DNA of 64,000 nt from Fimenecus sp045578245 (GCA_045578245.1 JAZNJX010000079.1:1-64000), one strand, 5' to 3'. Numbered from the stretch's first letter, positions 20,239 to 29,116 are shown. Notes: generated by a model not told the origin, from the letters alone. Numbers and translations are program-made.

Positions 20239-21723
20239 TTAAAATTTGTTTTTACCGTATCCGTATTTATAGCCATAGCCATAACCATATTTTTTATATC
20301 CATAACGGCTGTATGCATATCCATATCCACCGTAGTAATAACCATATCCGATAATACCGGAAGCTGCGGAATTAAGTACGCAACCAATGATTTTTGCATT
20401 AACAGATTGCAAATTGTCAATAGCATATTTGATTCTTGTTGTTCTTACAGTATCCTGTTTAACAACGAGAACGGTAGCATCCGCAATACCAGCAATGGTA
20501 ATAGGGTCTGAAACAAGAGCACAAGGTGGAGCATCAATGATAATATAATCGTACTTTTCTTTCAACACATCCATAAGGTTTTGAAGATACTCTGTGTTGA
20601 TGATTTTCCACATGTTATCCTCACTCACATTAAAAGTAAGGATATCAAGTCCGAATTCTTTTATTCTTTTAAGTTGAGAGAAAGCATCAAAATTACCTTT
20701 ATCCTGTTTCTCATATTTGTTTAAGCCTGCTTCAATACTTGGATTTCTTACATCAGCATCAATAATAATTGTTTTCTTTTCTATTTTTCCAAGAGCAATG
20801 GCAAGATTTAAAGAAACTGTTGTTTTACCTTCATCAGGACTTGTGCTAGTAAAGAGAATAGATTTTGTATTATCACCAGCATCATTGATGATGGAATTTC
20901 GCAACTGTTTTACAGATTCAACAAAGGAATCATCAACCAACGGATTAACGAGAAGAATTGAACGGTCGATTTCATTACTATGCTTTTTAAATGTAACCTT
21001 TGGCAAAACACCAAGACAATTCTGGTTAATTTTTTCTTTGATTTCATCCTTTGTTCTTACTGTCTCTCTAAGCATTGCATACAAAATGAGAACAGCACAG
21101 CTTATTGCAACACCTACAGCAAAGCCCATAAAAGCATTCTTTAATATATTTCTGCTGTTTGATGGCTCATCTGGAATCACTGGTTCAGAAATCATAACAA
21201 GCTGTGATGAACCAATTACATACTCTGCGATTGAAGGGTAGTTTTCCATTGCAGAAATAAGTGTATCGTATGTTTTTTGTGGGTCTCTTCCAACAGCCCT
21301 CATGGTGAACATATTTGTTCCTGTAACGGATGTTGCAGAAATAGTTGCAGGAAGATAGGAAACGCCTAAATCCTCACACACTGCAGTTTCAAGAAGCTTA
21401 CTCTCTAAAATATATGGGAAAGTGGATGACAACTGTTCAGCAGTTGTACGGTTATAATAATAGGAATAAGAGGTGATACCGCTTCCGCTTGCACTTATAT
21501 CCTGAGTCTGCACCGTAAATGTGGCAGAAACAGTATAGCTTGGAGTATATCGGATAATTCCAAACAGAGTTAATCCAATAGAACAAGCAACAGTTAATGC
21601 TGCACAAACCCACCATAATTTGAGAAATCCACGCCAGACATCGGTGAGATGAAATTGAAAGACTTCCTGTTCCTCAGATGGATTTTTCTTATCAAGTTGT
21701 GTTGTTAATTCTTTTTCAGCCAT
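20239..21723 (-). CDS. Wzz/BY-kinase fusion with Tyr-rich tail
   Basis: A 494-residue polysaccharide co-polymerase fused to a bacterial tyrosine kinase. Two membrane helices (about 37-57 and 205-225) flank an extracellular Wzz domain. The cytoplasmic kinase shows Walker A TSPDEGKTT, A' IIIDADVRNP and Walker B YIIIDAPP. The tail (about 460-494) is a run of Tyr/Gly/Lys with about 15 Tyr, the usual autophosphorylation cluster. It lies in the same operon as a second such fusion and a RiPP cassette, with no glycosyltransferase or polymerase gene nearby. Confidence 0.9.
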   Translation of the reverse strand: MAEKELTTQLDKKNPSEEQEVFQFHLTDVWRGFLKLWWVCAALTVACSIGLTLFGIIRYTPSYTVSATFTVQTQDISASGSGITSYSYYYNRTTAEQLSSTFPYILESKLLETAVCEDLGVSYLPATISATSVTGTNMFTMRAVGRDPQKTYDTLISAMENYPSIAEYVIGSSQLVMISEPVIPDEPSNSRNILKNAFMGFAVGVAISCAVLILYAMLRETVRTKDEIKEKINQNCLGVLPKVTFKKHSNEIDRSILLVNPLVDDSFVESVKQLRNSIINDAGDNTKSILFTSTSPDEGKTTVSLNLAIALGKIEKKTIIIDADVRNPSIEAGLNKYEKQDKGNFDAFSQLKRIKEFGLDILTFNVSEDNMWKIINTEYLQNLMDVLKEKYDYIIIDAPPCALVSDPITIAGIADATVLVVKQDTVRTTRIKYAIDNLQSVNAKIIGCVLNSAASGIIGYGYYYGGYGYAYSRYGYKKYGYGYGYKYGYGKNKF

Positions 21724-21756
21724 AACACACCACTACCAAATCAGTTTTAAATAATT

Positions 21757-23175
21757 TTAATTTCGAGAGTGAGAATATCTACCGTATCTTCCTTTATAAT
21801 CGCCCTCATAATCGCCTGTTTGTCCAAAGAAAGTAATTTCTTTGTGTGCATCATTAAGAATGCAACCAGCCAGACAATTCTTTTTATTAAGAGTTAAAAT
21901 AGCGTCATTAACGTCACCTGTTTTAACATAATCAGCTTTAATAACCATTATTGTTTTATCAGCAAGGTTTGCAATTGAGGATACTTCCGCAGTTGCTGAA
22001 AGAGGCATTGAGTCAATAATTACATAATCGTAATTTTCAGCAATCTGGTCGATAACATTCTTTACTGATGGACGGTTAATCCAGCTGGTAAAACTACTAT
22101 GTCTTCTTTTATTCAAACCAAGGGATAAACTTCCATCCTTGTATGGAAGTAACTTATACTGACTTACTGTCATATCGCTTGATAAAACATGAGCCAAATC
22201 AACATATTCCCCGTTGATATTCAAAGTCTTTGCAATAGATGGCTTCATCAAGTCCATATCTAACAATGCAACACGATGACCTTTTCGTGCAAGTGTTAAT
22301 GCGATGTTTATGGAAACAGTTGTTTTTCCCTCATGTGCAGCAACGCTTGTGATAAGGAAAACCTTATCTCCATTTTTCTGGTTAAGATATTCCAGCTTCG
22401 TTGCAATCTTTTGATAGTTTTCAACAAACGAGAAACTTGCAAAAGCATCAGTAACAAGCTTCTTTCTTTTTTCACCTTTTATAAGAGCATTAAGTGACGG
22501 ATAATCACGTTCTTTTAATATTGTACCTAACAAATTTTCTCCAACCTTTTCATTAAAGGCAGATTCACTTTTGATTGTATCTCTCAGGAAAGAAATCAAC
22601 ACAATTCCTGCTAAAGTTGCACCGACAACGCCTAAAACGATGAGTTTCTTATGTGGAACTGATGCGGAGTTTGAAGGACCCTTAGGAATTTCAGGGGCTC
22701 TTACTACATCAATAACTGCATTTGAGAAAATGGTATCTGAAATCTGTGGATACACTTTGAGAACAGCCTGAATTTCTTTATATGCTGTTTCAGGGTCATC
22801 TGCTGTAACACTCAAATTGATAACATTTGTATTTGAGAGTGGAGTTGCACTGAGATTACCATTAAATTCATCTATCTGAAGATACTCCGCTGCCTTTTCC
22901 TTCATTGAGGGCTGAACAAAAACTTCAGAAAAGATTACAGCCATTTCAGTGGAAGCAGAAAGATTTGTATAGGCTTGATATGTACCGGTTTTAACCTGAA
23001 CTATCAATGTTGCTGAACTTGTGTAAACAGGTTTATACAGTGCTTGTTCCATAACAAAGATGGAAGAAAATCCAATAATAACTGCAAGAATCAGTAACCA
23101 AAAATTCAACACAATATCCTTCAGAACACTATACCATTCAATTGTAAACAAATTAAATATAGTCTTGTTTTTCAT
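21757..23175 (-). CDS. Second Wzz/BY-kinase fusion
   Basis: A 472-residue relative of the next gene: membrane helix (about 22-45), extracellular Wzz domain, second helix (about 178-198), then a kinase with AAHEGKTT, A' VALLDMDLMKPS and Walker B YVIIDSMP. The C-terminal tail has only a few Tyr (GDYEGDYKGRYGRYSHS), much shorter than its partner's, so the pair may differ in phosphorylation or one may act on the other. Spacing is 17 bases to the upstream Ig-like gene and 33 to the downstream kinase. Confidence 0.88.
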   Translation of the reverse strand: MKNKTIFNLFTIEWYSVLKDIVLNFWLLILAVIIGFSSIFVMEQALYKPVYTSSATLIVQVKTGTYQAYTNLSASTEMAVIFSEVFVQPSMKEKAAEYLQIDEFNGNLSATPLSNTNVINLSVTADDPETAYKEIQAVLKVYPQISDTIFSNAVIDVVRAPEIPKGPSNSASVPHKKLIVLGVVGATLAGIVLISFLRDTIKSESAFNEKVGENLLGTILKERDYPSLNALIKGEKRKKLVTDAFASFSFVENYQKIATKLEYLNQKNGDKVFLITSVAAHEGKTTVSINIALTLARKGHRVALLDMDLMKPSIAKTLNINGEYVDLAHVLSSDMTVSQYKLLPYKDGSLSLGLNKRRHSSFTSWINRPSVKNVIDQIAENYDYVIIDSMPLSATAEVSSIANLADKTIMVIKADYVKTGDVNDAILTLNKKNCLAGCILNDAHKEITFFGQTGDYEGDYKGRYGRYSHSRN

Positions 23176-23192
23176 ATATATAACCTTCCGGA

Positions 23193-24002
23193 TTATTCCG
23201 ATACAATGATTGTCATAATTGCGTATCCGCGTCTGCCGTCTGAGTCCTGTGTCTCATAACGAGCTTCATAGGTGCCAGGCTTGTTAATATCAAGGTTTGT
23301 ATCGATAAGAACATTAACCGGTTGTTCATATTTATCTACTGCTGAGCGGACATAATCAACCAAGTCAACTTCCTGACCAACCTTAGTATATACAATATGT
23401 TCAGAAAGCTCAATTTTAGGAGCAGAAAAACTCAAGTCCTTTATGTAAACAGGAATATCCATATAGATTGTGTCGCCCATACTGTTTGTTGCCATGAGGG
23501 AAACATTGAAAACACCGACCTCATTAGTGTTGTAATCGGTAGCTGTTACAATAACACGGTCGCTGATGTCACCATCAATACAGTCTCTTGCTCCGACACA
23601 CTCCTGAATATTTATTTTTTGACCAACTGCAAAAACAAGGGATTCTTTAATGATGAATTCTGGTTCAGTATAGTCTGTAAAACGAATTTTGCGTGTTGCA
23701 GAGGTTGCATGTTTATCGTTGTCACAAACGGCATAAGTAACAATGCAAACACCGTGTTCTACAAACTTTGAAATGGATTCAATATAAATCTTTGATGTTA
23801 TGTCACCATCTTTTTTGTCGTATGCAGTAACACCTTTCAAAAGTCCTTCATCGGTAACATTAATGCTTACATCTATAATTTGTTCATCAATAGTAATCAC
23901 AGGATATGTTTTATCCTGCATTTTTGATTTGACAAAGAATACAGCAGACAGGCAAATTGACAAAATACAGAGCAAAGAAATGCCAATTCGAAAATATTTC
24001 AT
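23193..24002 (-). CDS. Membrane-anchored protein with Ig-like (DUF5011/cadherin-like) repeats
   Basis: A 269-residue protein with one N-terminal membrane helix (about 5-27) and about three tandem Ig-like units, each with an AYDKKDGDITSK- or GARDCIDGDISDR-like turn typical of DUF5011/HYR folds. It would sit on the outer face of the membrane. It is the first gene of the operon that continues through two BY-kinases, an exporter and the RiPP cassette, after an AGGAGGCAATAAC ribosome site. A carbohydrate- or peptide-binding role is possible but not shown. Confidence 0.82.
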   Translation of the reverse strand: MKYFRIGISLLCILSICLSAVFFVKSKMQDKTYPVITIDEQIIDVSINVTDEGLLKGVTAYDKKDGDITSKIYIESISKFVEHGVCIVTYAVCDNDKHATSATRKIRFTDYTEPEFIIKESLVFAVGQKINIQECVGARDCIDGDISDRVIVTATDYNTNEVGVFNVSLMATNSMGDTIYMDIPVYIKDLSFSAPKIELSEHIVYTKVGQEVDLVDYVRSAVDKYEQPVNVLIDTNLDINKPGTYEARYETQDSDGRRGYAIMTIIVSE

Positions 24003-24074
24003 TGTTATTGCCTCCTTTTACTGCTTTTTCAGTGAGAAAAAATAAAGACACTACACCATATTATAATTAATTGT

Positions 24075-24103
24075 ATTTTACACCTTTTTAACAAAAAATT
24101 CAA
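24075..24103 (-). promoter_or_regulatory. Predicted promoter of the kinase/RiPP operon
   Basis: Minus strand: TTGAAT (24103-24098), 17-base spacer, TAAAAT (24080-24075), about 70 bases before the Ig-like gene. Housekeeping type. It is the only good promoter seen for the eight-gene operon, whose internal gaps are all below 35 bases. Confidence 0.6.
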
Positions 24104-24164
24104 CATATTTTTATGCTTTATGCGAAAAAGGTATTACCAAATATATCCGCTGTAAAGAGATATC

Positions 24165-24206
24165 TCAAAAAAATAAAAACCACCCTGTTTTTTAAAACAG
24201 AGTGGT
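24165..24206 (-). terminator. Terminator after the CD1247-like gene
   Basis: Minus strand stem ACCACTCTGTTTT / AAAACAGGGTGGT (one mismatch) followed by a T-rich tail, 20 bases after the stop of the gene at 24227. It separates the efp unit from the operon downstream. Confidence 0.85.
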
Positions 24207-24226
24207 TAAGGAAACTAATTATTTAA

Positions 24227-24649
24227 TTATTCTTCGTCTTCGCAGCAGTCACAGTCACAATCACAGTCAAATTCAAGAACTTCACCGCATGCTGGACATT
24301 CAGCCTCACCATCGAGAATGATTTCTTCGTCAAAATAAATCATTTCACCACAGTTTGGGCATTCAACTTCATACATATCTTCATCACAGTCACAGCAATC
24401 ATCGCAATCACAGTCGCAATCATCACATTCGTCGTAGAAGATTTCTTCAAGTTCTGCAAGGTCCTCGTCAACTTCGTCAAGTTGCTGTGTAACCAGACCC
24501 ATTTCGTCATCGAGGTCACTTACTGTAAGTGCGATGTCATCGAGAACATCAAGAACTGCATTGATAACTTTTGTTTCTTTATCGTCCTTATCAAAATCAA
24601 GACCTTCAACAAGACCTTTAAGATAAGCTACTTTCTCAGTAATTGTCAT
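24227..24649 (-). CDS. CD1247-like protein with zinc ribbon and Cys/Asp-rich segments
   Basis: A 140-residue acidic protein. The N-terminal half (1-75) is helical and Leu/Asp/Glu-rich (EKVAYLKGLVEGL), matching the CD1247 N-terminal domain found next to efp in Clostridia. The second half has a zinc ribbon made by CPNCGE and CPACGE, flanked by two dense Cys/Asp stretches (around 76-90 and at the C-terminus, CDCDCDCC) that could bind further metal. It is 15 bases after efp, so cotranscribed; function unknown. Confidence 0.8.
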   Translation of the reverse strand: MTITEKVAYLKGLVEGLDFDKDDKETKVINAVLDVLDDIALTVSDLDDEMGLVTQQLDEVDEDLAELEEIFYDECDDCDCDCDDCCDCDEDMYEVECPNCGEMIYFDEEIILDGEAECPACGEVLEFDCDCDCDCCEDEE

Positions 24650-24664
24650 TTTATTTTCCTCCGA

Positions 24665-25222
24665 TTATGCTCTTGACATGTACTCGCCTGTACGAGTATC
24701 AACGTTAATCATTTCGCCTTCTTCAATGAAGAGAGGTACTTTAATTTCTGCACCTGTTTCAAGAGTAGCAGGTTTTGTAGCGTTAGTTGCTGTGTTACCT
24801 GCAAAACCAGGGTCAGTCTGTGTTACTTGAAGTACAACAAAGTTTGGTGGTTCAACACCGAAAACACTACCCTTATATGAAAGGATTTTACAAATCATAT
24901 TTTCTTTAACAAACTTAAAGTTGTCGCCAAGGTCTGAAGCATTTACAGGAACCATATCGTATGTTTCCTGGTCCATGAAGTAGTAAAGACCACCATCATT
25001 GTATGAATATTCCATATCTTTTCTTTCAATGACAGCTGTTGGATACTTTTCAGTTGGGTTGAAAGTTCTTTCAACAACACCACCTGAAATAACATTTTTA
25101 ATTTTTGCTCTTACGAAAGCAGCGCCTTTACCAGGTTTAACATGCTGGAATTCAACGATTTGATAAACGTTACCGTCCATTTCAAATGTCACGCCGTTTC
25201 TGAAATCACCTGCTGATACCAT
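24665..25222 (-). CDS. efp: Elongation factor P
   Basis: EF-P enters the ribosomal E site and relieves stalling at polyproline. The 185 residues show the KOW-like N domain with VEFQHVKPGKGAAFVRAK (Lys at the tip of the loop is the usual modification site), the two OB domains, and the C-terminal VDTRTGEYMSRA signature. The ATG at 25222 follows GGAGG by about 10 bases. It is the first gene of a two-gene transcript with the CD1247-like gene. Confidence 0.97.
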   Translation of the reverse strand: MVSAGDFRNGVTFEMDGNVYQIVEFQHVKPGKGAAFVRAKIKNVISGGVVERTFNPTEKYPTAVIERKDMEYSYNDGGLYYFMDQETYDMVPVNASDLGDNFKFVKENMICKILSYKGSVFGVEPPNFVVLQVTQTDPGFAGNTATNATKPATLETGAEIKVPLFIEEGEMINVDTRTGEYMSRA

Positions 25223-25260
25223 AGGTAGTATACCTCCATTTTGTTTTTAATACACTATAA

Positions 25261-25289
25261 ATAATACAATAATTTTTATTGCATTTCAA
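25261..25289 (-). promoter_or_regulatory. Predicted efp promoter
   Basis: Minus strand: TTGAAA (25289-25284), 17-base spacer, TATTAT (25266-25261), about 40 bases before the efp ATG. Confidence 0.65.
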
Positions 25290-25303
25290 GTCTTTTTGTA
25301 AAA

Positions 25304-26434
25304 TCAAGGAAGAATTATATAGTTTTCCACACTACTTGACGACAAATCCTTATATAATTGGCTGTCTAAAGTTGGATTCTTTACTGTGGGAACAACTTTT
25401 ACGGTTGAGTAATTGTTTTTTGCTTTATCTTTCATAACAATATAACTGTTTTCGATAAAGGTGATGTAGTTTTTATCTTCAGTAGGAGTTATCTGTGGTG
25501 AACAAATCTGTGCAGGGGTGTCAAAGAATGTGCCACCCCATTTTTCTGCATTTCCGTCAGCAGTTGCTTCAATTGGAACACTTAAAATAACAGGTTGTTT
25601 GTTAGCCGCTGAAACAACTTTTTCAAGGAATTGTGTGAGAATAAGATTTCTGTTAAGTGTTGAGTCATCATTGGAGAAAACCGGAACAGCACCTTCGCGA
25701 GCAACGGGAAATTGTACAGATTCAAGGTAGATACAGTCAGCACCTAGAGAAACGACTTCACGAACTACTTTTGTAAGATAAGATGTTGCATTGGAGTTTG
25801 TAGGGTCAAGCCATACCTTACCATTGTTGATTGCAGAGTCATCAAACCAGATTTTGGTCTTTTCCGCATCTTCATACACATAGGCATTAAGTCGTTGTGG
25901 AGCAATACTGTCTTCAAAACAGAAAATTCTTGCTACAACCAAAAAACCACGATTTTTAATTCTTTTTATTACGGACTGGTTTATTTTTTCATATTTATCC
26001 TTTTTCGGATAGGTTATTAATTTTGAATCGTATGTCAGAAAGCCCTCGGCTGTTTTGAAATCAAGAACTATCGCATTAAATCCGTTTTTTGCAGCATTTT
26101 CAAGATTTTTGTCAAACTCTGTGGTATCCTCCAACAAGGCGTTATCAAGGTAGATTGCTCTTAAATCACCAATAGAATCGACGGTTACATTAGAAACATT
26201 ATTGTTTGAGTCTGTTAAAGGACGCTGTGAAAGGTTGTAACAGAGTTTAATAGTAACAAAAGAAGCAATAAAAAGGCAACACAAAGCAACGCAAAACAAA
26301 ATCTTTTTGATGCGTTCTCTCTTTTTTGTACGTCTGCTTTCGTGAATTGGACGTTCACCACGACGTGACGGATATTTTTTTGAGAATTCATAATATCCCT
26401 TTAGTCTTCGGGACTGATTTGTGTTCTTTGCCAT
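25304..26434 (-). CDS. Membrane-anchored putative glycoside hydrolase, DUF4015-like
   Basis: A 376-residue protein with a very basic N-terminus (about 1-45), one membrane helix (about 46-66) and an extracellular TIM-barrel-like domain: LRAIYLDNALLEDT, NGFNAIVLDFKTAEG, IKNRGFLVVARIFCFED and LGADCIYLESVQFP. This pattern fits the putative glycosyl hydrolase family DUF4015. It is the last gene of a minus-strand group after the Rnf-like trio, 12 bases downstream of the RnfA-like stop. Substrate and activity are unknown; some relatives act in spores or cell wall. Confidence 0.72.
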   Translation of the reverse strand: MAKNTNQSRRLKGYYEFSKKYPSRRGERPIHESRRTKKRERIKKILFCVALCCLFIASFVTIKLCYNLSQRPLTDSNNNVSNVTVDSIGDLRAIYLDNALLEDTTEFDKNLENAAKNGFNAIVLDFKTAEGFLTYDSKLITYPKKDKYEKINQSVIKRIKNRGFLVVARIFCFEDSIAPQRLNAYVYEDAEKTKIWFDDSAINNGKVWLDPTNSNATSYLTKVVREVVSLGADCIYLESVQFPVAREGAVPVFSNDDSTLNRNLILTQFLEKVVSAANKQPVILSVPIEATADGNAEKWGGTFFDTPAQICSPQITPTEDKNYITFIENSYIVMKDKAKNNYSTVKVVPTVKNPTLDSQLYKDLSSSSVENYIILP

Positions 26435-26446
26435 AATTAGTAACCT

Positions 26447-27040
26447 TTAAATAAAAATTGATGTACCAGAAATTCCTGTAAATGCAAGAGAAAGCAAAGC
26501 TGTATAAATGAATATTGCAGGAGTTCCCTTAAAAATTTTAGGAATAGATTTGTTTGCATCAAGACGTTTAAGTCCTGTGTTAATAAGCAGAACAGCAATC
26601 ACATAAGCAAATCCTGCTCCCAATCCTGCACCGATAGCTTCGACAGGGGTAAATGCTGAACGATAGTTGATAAGTGGCATTGCAAGAACAAGAGTATTAA
26701 AAGCAGCAATACCAATTCGACGGATTGTTCTTGGCGAAACTTTTCCGTAAATAATAACAACAAGTATTGTGACAAGGTATAACGCAAGAAGAATACCAAC
26801 GTAAATAAGAGCGTGGAAAATTTCGCTGAGGTTTTTCACATAAGGAATTGCATCAACAAAAACGCAAATTGTTGATAAAACTGTTGAAAAGAGAGTTATA
26901 AAAATCGCCATAGGGAATAACTGACGAGGTTTTGCACTCATTCGCACAGCTTCACTTAAACTATAACCGCCATTAAAGATAAGATTTTGGAAAATCATAA
27001 CATAAAAGGCAGCAGAAATAAGGGTTAAAAAGATACTCAC
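26447..27040 (-). CDS. RnfA/NqrE-like membrane protein lacking Fe-S ligands
   Basis: A 197-residue protein with six membrane helices and the size and topology of RnfA/NqrE, one half of the membrane pair that holds a [2Fe-2S] centre. In known RnfA the first half-helix reads like GLCPF and the second like TTNCAVLG; here the matching segments read FNGGYSL (around G25) and AAFNTLVLA (T116), so both Cys are absent. It overlaps the RnfE-like gene by 4 bases. Homology is by pattern and context; electron transfer is doubtful without the ligands. Confidence 0.75.
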   Translation of the reverse strand: MSIFLTLISAAFYVMIFQNLIFNGGYSLSEAVRMSAKPRQLFPMAIFITLFSTVLSTICVFVDAIPYVKNLSEIFHALIYVGILLALYLVTILVVIIYGKVSPRTIRRIGIAAFNTLVLAMPLINYRSAFTPVEAIGAGLGAGFAYVIAVLLINTGLKRLDANKSIPKIFKGTPAIFIYTALLSLAFTGISGTSIFI

Positions 27041-27957
27041 TGTGCATCACCTCCATCGTTATTATCAATGGATTTTTTGTTTTCAAGGTCAGAAAGAATT
27101 TCTGAAAAATCATCAAGATAAGTATGTTCTTTTTCTTCCATAGGAATAAGGTTTTCAGAGTTATCAGTTGTCATTTTTGTTTCTTCTAGAGTCTGAAGCT
27201 TAGTTTTCTTTATTTTCTTTTTATGCTCACGAACAGAGAAAACATCATCTTCACCTTCACCATAAGGGTTGAATTCTTCCTTCATAAGTTCCTGAATAGA
27301 GCCATATTGTGTGCGACGAATTTCGGATAAATCGAAAGATTTTTCCGGGTTTGCTTCAGGATATTTGGTGATTATAAAAACCTTGAGAGCAGCAGCTAAA
27401 AATCCAATTATAAGAAGACCACCAAAAGGTGTGATAAGAGCTGGGAGTTTAACTGAAAAATTGAGAGAAATATCCCATATTGTACCATTTGCAAGAATTT
27501 CTCGTAAGGTTCCCAGAATAAGTGTTACCACACCATAACTTAAAGATGCAGAAACAGCATCGATAAAACTTTTTCTCACATCACTTTTAACAGCAACCCG
27601 TTCACAGTGGAGAGCAATAAGTGAATTGACAGCCATCAATGGTAGGAAAATACCAAAGTTTACGGCTATATTCGGGAAAAAGCGAATGATAATATACATT
27701 ATTGGAAAAACGATGATAACGCTGAATATAACATACAGCATTACTCGCCAATATCTTTTGACATTCTTAAGAAAAAGAGATGAAAGCATCTCGCAAATAA
27801 CCATCTGCACCAAGGTTATACATGCTAAGAACAAAGCAAGTTTTAAGGATGTTGCCAATGCAACAACTGGGCATAATCCTATGGCTTCAAAAAGAAGAGG
27901 ATTTTTAATAATGGCACTGTTACGAATGGCTTTTAGTGTATTTGTTTTATCACTCAT
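27037..27957 (-). CDS. RnfE/NqrD-like membrane protein with soluble C-terminal extension
   Basis: 306 residues from an ATG after AGGAGGTGACAGCA. The first 215 residues contain six helices like RnfE/NqrD. IIKNPLLFEAIGLCPVVAL keeps the first Fe-S Cys (C29), but the second motif, normally VNCIILG, reads VNSLIAL (S112). The REILANGT motif of the family is present. A charged tail of about 90 residues (KKKIKKTK and many Glu/Asp) has no counterpart in ordinary RnfE. It overlaps the RnfD-like gene by 8 bases. Confidence 0.78.
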   Translation of the reverse strand: MSDKTNTLKAIRNSAIIKNPLLFEAIGLCPVVALATSLKLALFLACITLVQMVICEMLSSLFLKNVKRYWRVMLYVIFSVIIVFPIMYIIIRFFPNIAVNFGIFLPLMAVNSLIALHCERVAVKSDVRKSFIDAVSASLSYGVVTLILGTLREILANGTIWDISLNFSVKLPALITPFGGLLIIGFLAAALKVFIITKYPEANPEKSFDLSEIRRTQYGSIQELMKEEFNPYGEGEDDVFSVREHKKKIKKTKLQTLEETKMTTDNSENLIPMEEKEHTYLDDFSEILSDLENKKSIDNNDGGDAQ

Positions 27958-29083
27958 TGCTGTCACCTCCTATGAAAAAAGGTGGTTCCTGTTGTGATAT
28001 AGAGTTTTCTTCTGAAATCAATGCTTCAAGACTTTCGGGTTCAGGTATAACAGGTTCTTCAGTGAAATAAACTGTTTCATCCTGTGAAAAATCAGGAATT
28101 TCACTGAGTATTTCTTCAGGAACAACAGTAGGAATTTCAATTTCTGTATAAGGTTCACTTGCTTTAATTTGCTGTTTCTCTTTTTTAGTATAAGGTAATT
28201 TGTCGAAATAGTCAGAAATACCACAAGAAATAAGAATTCCAAAACCGATACTTTCTTCAAAAAAACCTACATAACGAATGAGCATACAGATAACACCACT
28301 AGTAAGTCCCCAAACTACCTTACCCCAGAATTTTTCAGGCATATTGTTTGGTAAAGACATAAAGAAAACAGCACTGAAAAACAACATTCCTGAACAAAAT
28401 TCCATTATTACAGAAACAACTCGACCTGAGGTGATTCTTGGGAAAAGAAATGCCATAATGCACACAGCAAAAATAAATGAAAAGACCGGAACAGTATCCT
28501 TTGGACGACGAATTAATAAAAATGCCAAAGAACCATATAAAGCTATAATACATCCAGTACCTAATGCTGCAGGCACATTTCCTATAAGGATTTCAAGAAT
28601 TGCTACTGAATTACTATCTATTGCATTACCGTAGGTGAGCATTTTTGCTAAAGAAAATCCATTTAATGGGTAGTTGAAAATAATATCAGGCCAACACAAA
28701 GATGCAAAGCAGAAAGCTGCTACTGCAGGTGGGAAAGGCGCTTTTTCAAAAGTTCCAAAAGGAAGAATACACACTGCAACAGCAAAGAGTCCGGTTAATA
28801 CTGTAACCCACCAAGGAGTGTTGGCTGGTAGAAGTAAGGCAACCATAACACCAACAACTATACCTGACAAGTCTTTGAGTGATGTTTCAGTTTTAATTAA
28901 CTTTTTACCGAAAAAAGAACAGAGAGCACAAGTAAAAACGGAAATAGCAACTGTTCTGATTGCCGAAACTCCGTAAATAAAAAAGGCAACAAAAAGTGGA
29001 GCAAACAGCATAAGGGCATAGTCAGCCGTTACCGAATGCTTTTTGTTTTCTGTTAAATTTTGAGGGATGTTTGTATTAGTCAA
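27950..29083 (-). CDS. RnfD/NqrB-like membrane protein without the flavin-attachment motif
   Basis: A 377-residue protein starting at a TTG (29083) about 9 bases after GAGG; no ATG lies near. Roughly ten helices cover residues 22-285, with LLPANTPWWVTVLTG, PFPPAVAAFC and LIGNVPAALG matching conserved RnfD segments. The SGAT sequence that carries covalent FMN in RnfD is absent. About 90 acidic, Pro/Glu-rich residues follow. It is the first gene of the RnfD-E-A-DUF4015 group; rnfB, rnfC and rnfG are not in the window. Confidence 0.75.
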   Translation of the reverse strand: MTNTNIPQNLTENKKHSVTADYALMLFAPLFVAFFIYGVSAIRTVAISVFTCALCSFFGKKLIKTETSLKDLSGIVVGVMVALLLPANTPWWVTVLTGLFAVAVCILPFGTFEKAPFPPAVAAFCFASLCWPDIIFNYPLNGFSLAKMLTYGNAIDSNSVAILEILIGNVPAALGTGCIIALYGSLAFLLIRRPKDTVPVFSFIFAVCIMAFLFPRITSGRVVSVIMEFCSGMLFFSAVFFMSLPNNMPEKFWGKVVWGLTSGVICMLIRYVGFFEESIGFGILISCGISDYFDKLPYTKKEKQQIKASEPYTEIEIPTVVPEEILSEIPDFSQDETVYFTEEPVIPEPESLEALISEENSISQQEPPFFIGGDSNE

Positions 29084-29116
29084 AACAAGGTCCTCACTTT
29101 TACCAATATTTTTTTA

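Noticed and set aside
20239..20350. Tyr/Gly-rich end of the BY-kinase as a DNA tandem repeat array
   Set aside because: It is the expected coding pattern of a tyrosine-rich autophosphorylation tail; the DNA copies are irregular.
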